Shown here one piece after another: positions 58,391 to 64,000 of a stretch of 64,000 nt of DNA (within the stretch, counting starts at the first letter, position 1; each line of letters begins with the position of its first letter). This DNA comes from Pseudomonas protegens (GTDB taxonomy: Bacteria; Pseudomonadota; Gammaproteobacteria; Pseudomonadales; Pseudomonadaceae), in NCBI RefSeq assembly GCF_013407925.2, contig NZ_CP060201.1, positions 3,162,001 through 3,226,000 of the forward strand. Reading direction: 5' to 3'. The position numbers were made by a program, and so were the translations under genes. The notes below the pieces were generated by a model. That model was not told the origin of the DNA and ran no database searches. It saw only the letters and a list, made by a program, of their open reading frames with translations.

Positions 58391-60709
58391 TCAGTCCTGC
58401 AATAAAGGCAGCTCAAGGATGAAACAGGAGCCCTGGCCGACCTCGCTGCGGCAGCTGATCCGCCCCTGATGCCGGTCCACCACCGCCTTGACCATGGACA
58501 GACCCAGGCCCAGGCCATCGATGCCCTGGGCCGAGGCAAAGCGCTGGTACTGGCCAAACAGCTGGGGCAGGTCCGCCGGCGCAATCCCCTGGCCCTGATC
58601 GGCGATCTCGCAGCGCAGCCAGCCCTCGGCACAGCTCACCGCAACACGGACCGTGGAACCTGGCGGGCTGTACTTGATGGCGTTCTCCAGCAGGTTGAAC
58701 AAGGCCCGGGTCAGCAGCGACTGGTCCGCCAGGACCATGCCCTCATGGTCTTCATCCAGGTCATGCAGCAGGCGGATTTGCTTCAACTGGGCCAGGGTGG
58801 TGGCCTGGTCGAAGGCATCCAGCACCAGCATGGCAAACATGCTCGGGGCGAACTGATAGGCCTCCGACTCGGCCTTGGCCAATTGCACGAAGGCCTCGGT
58901 CAGCCCCAGGGCCCGGCGCACCTGCTGCTCGATCTGGCTGTAGACCTGCCTGGGCGGCGAGGGCTGGCGGCCCTGCACATCCAGCAGCGCGAGGATCGCC
59001 GAGTGCGGCGCGCGCAGATCGTGGGACAGAAAGCGCAACAGCACGCCACGCTGCTGCTCGGCGTCTCGCTCGACACTGAGGTCGGTGAGGCTCAATAACC
59101 AGCCGATGGCGTTGTCGCTGTCCACCGGTAGCAAGGGCGCCAGTTCCATGCGCAGGCTGCGCTGCCGGACATCGCGAAACTCCAGGGCCGGCAACTGCTC
59201 CAGGCTCGGGTACGCTGCCGCGTCCGTCAGGCCCGGGTAGCCCAGGGCGGCCAACTGCGCAAGCAAGGGCTGCCCCACCAGGGAATGGGCGAACACGTCC
59301 CGGGCATTGCGGTTGGCCAGCAGAATCTTGCCGTCCGGATCGCTGATCAGGGTCGCCACCGGCAGGTACTCCAGGCCGTCGGCGATAAAGCGCCGGGTAT
59401 CCCGGGTCCGGCTCAGGGCCTGTTCCAGGGCAACGATCTGCCCTTGCAGCACATCACCGACGGGGGTCTGGCTGCGACGGCGCTCCGGCAACACCTTGGG
59501 CTCGTTGTCCAGGCGCTCCAGCTCCCAGCCGAAATAGGCCAGGATCACGCTCAGCCGTCGCCAGTTCCAGATCAGGTACGCCAGCAGCATGCCCAGCAGG
59601 CTGGCCACCGGCGACCACCAATAGCCCAGACGCAGCATCAGCACCGACCCCGAAAGCGCCAGGCCCATGCAAGCCAGGGTTATCCACAAGGCGTGGCGCG
59701 GACGCCAGAGCAACAACCCGAGCAAGGCGGCGGTCAGGGCCATGGACAACAGCATCCCCGACCACTGGCCCAGGGCGACGATACTGCGATGCTGCAACAG
59801 GCCATTGAGCAGGTTGGCCTGGATTTCCACCCCGGGGGTGGTGCCCTGGCTGCCGGATTGCGGGGTGACGTAACGGTCGCCCAGCCCCGGTGCGGTGGAA
59901 CCGACCAGGATCAGCCGGTCACGCAGCAACTCGGCCGGCACCTCGCCACGCAGCACGCTGACATAGGGCACGCTGGGAAAGCCCGCCGCCTTGTCGATAA
60001 AGGCAATACGTACCGGGTTGGCCCGCAGCCAGCCCCTGGTGATCTGCGCCGCCCCGGGGCCCGGCATCAGCGACGACAGCGGATCGGCTTCGGTGAGCTG
60101 GTAGAGCAACCAGGTCAGTTGCGCCCGCGGCGCCTGCTGCGGACCTTCGCGCAGGTAGACACTGCGCACGGTGCCGTCGGCATCCGCCTCTGCGTTGATA
60201 TGCCCGAGCCCCCGGGCACAGTGGCGCAGTACCGGCACCGGAGGGATCTCCTGCAGGTCCTGGCCATAGCGAGCAACCCCCTCGCGCAGCACCGGCAGGA
60301 ACACCGTGCCGGCGCGACACAGGGCGGCGGCCAACTGCGTGTCGTTTTCCACAGTGCTGCCGGGCTCGCTGAGGATTACATCGAACAGCACGCCTTTGAC
60401 CTTGGCCTCCGTCAGCCGGTCCAGCAACTGTCCATGCAGCGCCCGGGGCCAGGGCCAGCGGCCCAGTTGCTGCAGGCTGTAGTCGTCGATGGTCACCAAC
60501 AGGATGCGTGGGTCTACCGGCGGCGGGGTAAAACGTCGCAGGTGGTCATAGAACAGGTTGTTCAACGCCAGGCCGTGGCTCAGGGACAGCAAGGCCGTCA
60601 GGGGCAGAAGTATCAGGCCGACCCACAACCATTCACGTACCAGGCGGCGAAACAGGCGCTGGGCCTGGGTCGGTTCACGGCCGTCGGTCCTTTGCTGGCC
60701 GAGACTCAT
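58391..60709 (-). CDS. CHASE2-domain sensor histidine kinase
   Basis: 772 residues. N-terminal membrane helix (about 28-50), extracytoplasmic CHASE2 domain (about 55-310, with DPRILLVTIDDYSLQQLGRW and PGVEIQANLLNGLLQ), three membrane helices (about 315-385), a PAS-like domain (about 440-545), then the kinase. The H-box is FLSHDLRAPHS (His563), the N-box NLLENAIKYS, and the G-boxes DQGQGI and GLGLGLS are intact. It follows the FecR-domain gene by 18 bases. Likely partner is the divergent response regulator at 62646. Confidence 0.92.
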   Translation of the reverse strand: MSLGQQRTDGREPTQAQRLFRRLVREWLWVGLILLPLTALLSLSHGLALNNLFYDHLRRFTPPPVDPRILLVTIDDYSLQQLGRWPWPRALHGQLLDRLTEAKVKGVLFDVILSEPGSTVENDTQLAAALCRAGTVFLPVLREGVARYGQDLQEIPPVPVLRHCARGLGHINAEADADGTVRSVYLREGPQQAPRAQLTWLLYQLTEADPLSSLMPGPGAAQITRGWLRANPVRIAFIDKAAGFPSVPYVSVLRGEVPAELLRDRLILVGSTAPGLGDRYVTPQSGSQGTTPGVEIQANLLNGLLQHRSIVALGQWSGMLLSMALTAALLGLLLWRPRHALWITLACMGLALSGSVLMLRLGYWWSPVASLLGMLLAYLIWNWRRLSVILAYFGWELERLDNEPKVLPERRRSQTPVGDVLQGQIVALEQALSRTRDTRRFIADGLEYLPVATLISDPDGKILLANRNARDVFAHSLVGQPLLAQLAALGYPGLTDAAAYPSLEQLPALEFRDVRQRSLRMELAPLLPVDSDNAIGWLLSLTDLSVERDAEQQRGVLLRFLSHDLRAPHSAILALLDVQGRQPSPPRQVYSQIEQQVRRALGLTEAFVQLAKAESEAYQFAPSMFAMLVLDAFDQATTLAQLKQIRLLHDLDEDHEGMVLADQSLLTRALFNLLENAIKYSPPGSTVRVAVSCAEGWLRCEIADQGQGIAPADLPQLFGQYQRFASAQGIDGLGLGLSMVKAVVDRHQGRISCRSEVGQGSCFILELPLLQD

Positions 60710-60727
60710 CGGCGGCCCGTCGACGGC

Positions 60728-61756
60728 TTATTGAACACGAGTGGTCCTGGGGTAGTAGAAGATGTCATAGACCCCGGTTTCTCCTTCCAGGCCATGCTCG
60801 TCGAACGCCGAGAGCCGTACATGATAGAAAAACGCCTTCAGGCCAGTGAAGTTCACTTCCGGGGTGCTGGAGAACTGTTCCTGCTTGATGTTGAGGAAAT
60901 CCTTGTCGGTGGCCACCTGCGCCCGATAGCGCCGGGCGCCCGGCAACGGCTGCAGGATCAGTTGCCAGACGGGCAGGGCGCCGGTTTGCCCGGCCTGCCC
61001 CAGCAGCCGGGGCGCGGCCAGCAGCTCCACCGGCTTGAGCTCGCCCTGCTTGTGAATGCGCAATCCCTGGCGCGCCATGACCTGGACCTCACCCGGCAGC
61101 GGGCCAGCAGGTTTATCCACAACGCGTTTGCCGGGACGCCGGGCGGCCTGGCTCGGCGGCGGGTCATCGCGGCTCACCGCCACCTGGCCGTTGAGCACCT
61201 CCACCAGGGATTGCTGATCGTCATTACGCACCCGGAAGTGCGTCCCCCGTACCCCCAGCACGCCTACGGGGGTCACGATCTGGAAGCGGTCGTGGTCACT
61301 GTTGCGCTTGATCACATAGGACTCGATCTGCCCCTGTTCCAGGACCACCCGAGGAATGCTGTATTGCGTATTGAGTTGCAGGGTGACCTGGGAACTGGAG
61401 GGCAACACCACTCGCGAACCATCGCCGAGGGACAGGCTGACGAAGGCCGATGGCGAGGTTTTCACCCCTTCTTTCTCATCGATGCTCATGCCTTCTTCCA
61501 GGGCCACCTCGCGGCCCTTGGCGTCCAGCTTCCAGGCCTCGCCCGTCAGGTGCTCGACGGTCGCCGGCAAGGGCTGGCCACGGCATTGCTGGTGGTCATC
61601 TATATAGGCAAGGCGTTGCGGGGCAGCCTGCACGGCGCACGATGGCAGGATCAGACCCGCCAGCAGCACTGCGGCGCACGCCACCTGCAACCGGCCAACG
61701 GACGGAGAAGGGCAGAGGTCATTCATGAATATGCTTTGAGCCTTTGGGAAAACCAC
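60728..61756 (-). CDS. FecR-domain periplasmic protein
   Basis: 342 residues with an N-terminal signal peptide and a FecR domain (about 80-200: FVSLSLGDGSRVVLPSSSQ, then VTPVGVLGVRGTHFRV, the family's hallmark). The C-terminal third is beta-rich (about 250-340, with RYRAQVATDKDFL), possibly Fn3-like. No TonB receptor or sigma factor is nearby, so it is not a classic FecIRA regulator; pairing with the CHASE2 kinase is the likely role. Start is GTG at 61756 with AGGA 7 nt upstream; an ATG at 61726 is possible. Confidence 0.85.
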   Translation of the reverse strand: MVFPKAQSIFMNDLCPSPSVGRLQVACAAVLLAGLILPSCAVQAAPQRLAYIDDHQQCRGQPLPATVEHLTGEAWKLDAKGREVALEEGMSIDEKEGVKTSPSAFVSLSLGDGSRVVLPSSSQVTLQLNTQYSIPRVVLEQGQIESYVIKRNSDHDRFQIVTPVGVLGVRGTHFRVRNDDQQSLVEVLNGQVAVSRDDPPPSQAARRPGKRVVDKPAGPLPGEVQVMARQGLRIHKQGELKPVELLAAPRLLGQAGQTGALPVWQLILQPLPGARRYRAQVATDKDFLNIKQEQFSSTPEVNFTGLKAFFYHVRLSAFDEHGLEGETGVYDIFYYPRTTRVQ

Positions 61757-61879
61757 GGCGAAATCCTACGCACCATACCTGAGGCGGCACATGGGCAGAA
61801 AGCCGGACGCTGCGGGACGGCGCCCAGGAACAGGGCAGGGTTCGGGCCTGGGAGGGAAGAGTGCAGGAGCCGGAGAAAG

Positions 61880-62022
61880 TGACACATCCCTGTGTCGGAA
61901 CCAGGGCGACAGGTCGCCCGGCCCAAAGTCCTGAGGAGGCACTCCCTGTATTCCCCTTCAACCACGCACGCAAGCGCGCGTGGTGCCGCCAGCCTGGCGG
62001 TTGACACTCCCTGTGTCGGAGC
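61880..62022. repeat. Iterated GACAC(A)TCCCTGTGTC motif
   Basis: Two near-palindromic units, TGACACATCCCTGTGTCGGA at 61880 and TGACACTCCCTGTGTCGGA at 62002, plus a partial third (GCACTCCCTGTA) near 61939-61950, spaced about 60 bases apart. They lie in the 369-base non-coding gap upstream of the FecR-domain gene. Confidence 0.6.
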
Positions 62023-62125
62023 ACTTCCAGGTGCCCCCGTGTGCCACTCAGCGAGAGCCAATGTAGCGCCGGGCGAGCGGCCGGGGCGGTTTTGCAATAT
62101 TTGTTCAGAATCATCGCCCCACCTG

Positions 62126-62413
62126 CTAAAAGACCCAGCGTGGTGCCGGTGCCTGCCAATCCGCAGGCAGGGCTGTTCTGCCCAGTACCGGCTCGGCATC
62201 CAGGGTCAGGCGGGTTTGATGGCTGTCGGGCGAGGCCAGTGTCGAGTAAGCCTCGGCCTTGGCCGCCTCACAACAGGAAGCGGATGGCGACGACAAGCCG
62301 CTGGCACTGATCCCCAGATAAGCCGCCAGCATCAAACTGACCAGGCGCAGCGGATCATCGCCGCTGAACATTCTGATCAACGCGACCTGGCCTTTGCTGA
62401 ACATGTTCCCCAT
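62126..62413 (-). CDS. Small protein of unknown function upstream of the FecR gene
   Basis: 95 residues with one hydrophobic stretch (about 22-42, DPLRLVSLMLAAYLGISASG), two adjacent cysteines and a hydrophilic tail. AAGGA lies 7-8 nt before the ATG at 62413, supporting a real gene. Its 3' side may run on into the FecR-kinase genes after a 369-base gap. No family recognised. Confidence 0.6.
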   Translation of the reverse strand: MGNMFSKGQVALIRMFSGDDPLRLVSLMLAAYLGISASGLSSPSASCCEAAKAEAYSTLASPDSHQTRLTLDAEPVLGRTALPADWQAPAPRWVF

Positions 62414-62645
62414 GGTTCTTTTCCTTGCTTGAGCGAGCCGGTATCGTGCTGCTGCGATAGCCCCCCAGGCCCCCGTGCTCCAGGTGCCTTACCGGCTATT
62501 TGATATCAGCGTACCGAGGGAGCAGGGGCTCAAGAGCAATTCGCCACAATTGTTCAGAATCAGCCAAGGCACCTAAACTTCCCCCAGCCTGAAGCCGCTG
62601 GATCTGTGTCTCAGGTGCTCTTCGAACCATAAGGAACTGCCTGGC

Positions 62646-63374
62646 ATGCGTGTCGCGATACTGGATGACGAACCCGCAGAACTGGCACGGGTGGAACAGA
62701 CACTGCGAGAAATTCCCGGCCCCGGTGAAGCCGCCTGGTCCCTGCATCGCTTCGAACGGGGCGAAGACCTGCTACGCCAACTGCGGCGCGAAACCTTCGA
62801 CCTGCTGATTCTCGACTGGCAACTGCCGGACCTCAGCGGCCTGTCGTTGCTGCGCTGGACCCGGGAGCACATGGACTCGCCTCCGGCGGCCATCATGCTC
62901 ACCAGCCGCGATGCCGAGAGCGATATTGTCCAGGCCCTGAACACCGGCGCCGACGACTACTTGAGCAAGCCGTTTCGTCCCAACGAACTCAAGGCCCGGG
63001 TCAATGCGGTGCTGCGCCGCCACGGTTTGCAGCGCAACGGCAGCGAAGAGCGCCAGAGCTTCAACGACCTGACCTTCGACGATGCCGAACTGACCGTGAC
63101 CCGCGCCGGTGCCCCCATCAGCCTGACCGAGCGCGAGTACCGCCTGGCCCGCTGCCTGTTCGCCAACCTGGGCCGGCCACTGTCGCGGGAGTACCTGTAC
63201 GAAAGGTTCTGGACCCATGAGGAAATCGCCTCCTCACGGCCCCTGGACACCCACATCTATCGCCTGCGCAACAAGCTGGGGCTGACCGCGGATCGTGGTT
63301 GGCAACTGCTGACCATCTACGGCTATGGCTACCGCCTGGAAAGCGTCGCGGCGCCCGACGAGCAGGGCCACTGA
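62646..63374 (+). CDS. OmpR/PhoB-family response regulator
   Basis: 242 residues. The receiver domain has acidic Asp7-Asp8, phospho-acceptor Asp57 (LLILDWQLPD) and Lys108 (SKPF). The C-terminal winged helix includes LTEREYRLARCLFANLGRPL and DTHIYRLRNKLGL. AAGGA precedes the ATG. Divergent from the small ORF and the FecR-kinase genes, so it is the likely output of the CHASE2 kinase. Confidence 0.93.
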   Translation: MRVAILDDEPAELARVEQTLREIPGPGEAAWSLHRFERGEDLLRQLRRETFDLLILDWQLPDLSGLSLLRWTREHMDSPPAAIMLTSRDAESDIVQALNTGADDYLSKPFRPNELKARVNAVLRRHGLQRNGSEERQSFNDLTFDDAELTVTRAGAPISLTEREYRLARCLFANLGRPLSREYLYERFWTHEEIASSRPLDTHIYRLRNKLGLTADRGWQLLTIYGYGYRLESVAAPDEQGH

Positions 63375-63401
63375 CCGCTGGCCCTCAACAGCGGCCTGAG
63401 A

Positions 63402-63722
63402 TCATTGCGGGTCCTGCCAGACATCTTCATAGCCGGCGCGGTCGATGATGAAACGCGTCCCGCTCGGCAGATACAGGTAATCGATCACCTCCGGCAGCAG
63501 CTCGACCAGATGCTCGGCGCACAGCGGCTGGTAGAAATCCACAGCGGCGGAATGTTCGCCGCAATGGATAAACCAACTGACCGTGCCGTTCTCCGGCAAC
63601 TCGATCCGGGTGCCATAGATGGGCGACTGCGCCAGGGAACCGATGGCCAGGGCAATCATCGGCTCCGGTGCCTGGGGAGCGAGGTCGTAGCGTTCACAGA
63701 TAAGCTGCTGTCTTTCGTTCAT
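63402..63722 (-). CDS. Imm33/DUF2185-like immunity protein
   Basis: 106 residues, soluble. The family pattern is visible: GTVSWFIHCGEHS, DFYQPLCAEHLVELLPEVIDY and YLPSGTRFIIDRAGYEDVW. Such proteins protect against toxins of polymorphic or type VI systems. The ATG at 63722 overlaps the stop of the upstream gene (ATGA), so the two are co-translated. The toxin itself is not in the window. Confidence 0.7.
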   Translation of the reverse strand: MNERQQLICERYDLAPQAPEPMIALAIGSLAQSPIYGTRIELPENGTVSWFIHCGEHSAAVDFYQPLCAEHLVELLPEVIDYLYLPSGTRFIIDRAGYEDVWQDPQ

Positions 63723-64000
63723 TGCTCCAGCCACCAATCGAGCAAGGTCTCGTCCTCGGTGTCATCGAGGTTTTTATAGATGTTGGCGTAGTACCACTCG
63801 ATGCCCGTGGTTTCGCGAAAGCGGTTGAAGAACAAGGCGATGTTGTCCATGCCGTTTCGCGCCGGCACCGACAGTGTCAGATTGCCCTTGTAGCGCCCGT
63901 CGAGCGTGCCGCCCAATTCGCTCGCCACATCCGCCGCCAGGGCAACTATAGGGTCCTCAGGGATGTGCTTCGCATAAATATGGATGCAGAAGTTGCCGCC
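63719..64000 (-). CDS. Unknown protein, 5' end beyond the window
   Basis: 93 residues are visible and the frame is open to the edge. The sequence is soluble and acidic at its end (NLDDTEDETLLDWWLEQ), with no recognised motif (SELGGTLDGRYKGNLTLSV, then IALFFNRFRETTGIEWYYAN). Translational coupling to the immunity-like gene suggests a second immunity or accessory protein. Confidence 0.7.
   Translation of the reverse strand, partial: GGNFCIHIYAKHIPEDPIVALAADVASELGGTLDGRYKGNLTLSVPARNGMDNIALFFNRFRETTGIEWYYANIYKNLDDTEDETLLDWWLEQ

Noticed and set aside
59285..61882. An 865-codon open frame opposite the histidine kinase and FecR genes
   Set aside because: The opposite strand encodes clear CHASE2, kinase and FecR motifs; this frame has no recognisable domain.

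Overview
The window is a chromosomal segment of a Pseudomonas, most like the P. fluorescens/protegens/chlororaphis group. It is GC-rich, has dense operons and almost no mobile DNA, and carries many copies of the ~23-bp REP palindrome (GTAGGAGCCGGCTTGCCGGC and its complement) typical of that group. From memory, the gene order runs backwards through the P. aeruginosa PAO1 map, from roughly PA0114 (left) to PA0005 (right), so dnaA/oriC should lie just beyond the right edge. Perfect DnaA boxes (TTATCCACA) support this: I count 14, all to the right of 38.4 kb and none to the left.

Layout. 0-3.7 kb: 5'-part of the large catalase katE, then the methionine importer metNIQ. 3.9-12.5 kb: a complete aa3-type cytochrome c oxidase locus (coxB, coxA, ctaG, DUF2909 gene, coxC, SURF1, an SCO-like protein, ctaA, cyoE, SCO1). 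12.8-16.4 kb: a conserved hypothetical gene, a beta-carbonic anhydrase, a radical SAM gene with a LexA operator at its start codon, and a small unknown gene. 16.4-20.3 kb: the three-subunit membrane gluconate 2-dehydrogenase. 20.5-29.9 kb: a TpbA-like tyrosine phosphatase behind a tiny leader ORF, prlC-yheV, a gamma-carbonic anhydrase, a HAD phosphatase, a zinc aminopeptidase-like lipoprotein, osmC, an LLM flavin oxidoreductase, dodecin, two DUF1161 paralogues and an ElaB-type protein, which together look stress/envelope related.

29.9-33 kb: trpI divergent from trpBA. 33-36.7 kb: RcnB-like, DOPA-dioxygenase-like, LysR, a UbiA-type prenyltransferase and DoxX. 36.7-41.9 kb: choline-O-sulfate use (LysR regulator, betC sulfatase, choline-binding protein, SulP permease). 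42-53.7 kb: aroE, hemF, qor, tsaC, dprA, then divergently def-fmt-rsmB-trkA, a TPR protein, a PilZ protein, lpxL and tag. The LysM gene I remember between dprA and def in PAO1 is not here. 53.8-58.2 kb: glyQ-glyS-gmhB-plsC.

58.4-63.4 kb is the least ordinary part: a CHASE2 histidine kinase and a FecR-domain protein on the minus strand, a small unknown ORF, and a divergent OmpR-type response regulator, with iterated GACAC/GTGTC motifs in a non-coding gap. The right edge (63.4-64 kb) holds an Imm33/DUF2185-like immunity gene translationally coupled to a truncated unknown gene, which suggests a toxin-immunity locus beyond the window. No tRNA, rRNA, CRISPR array, insertion sequence or prophage was seen.
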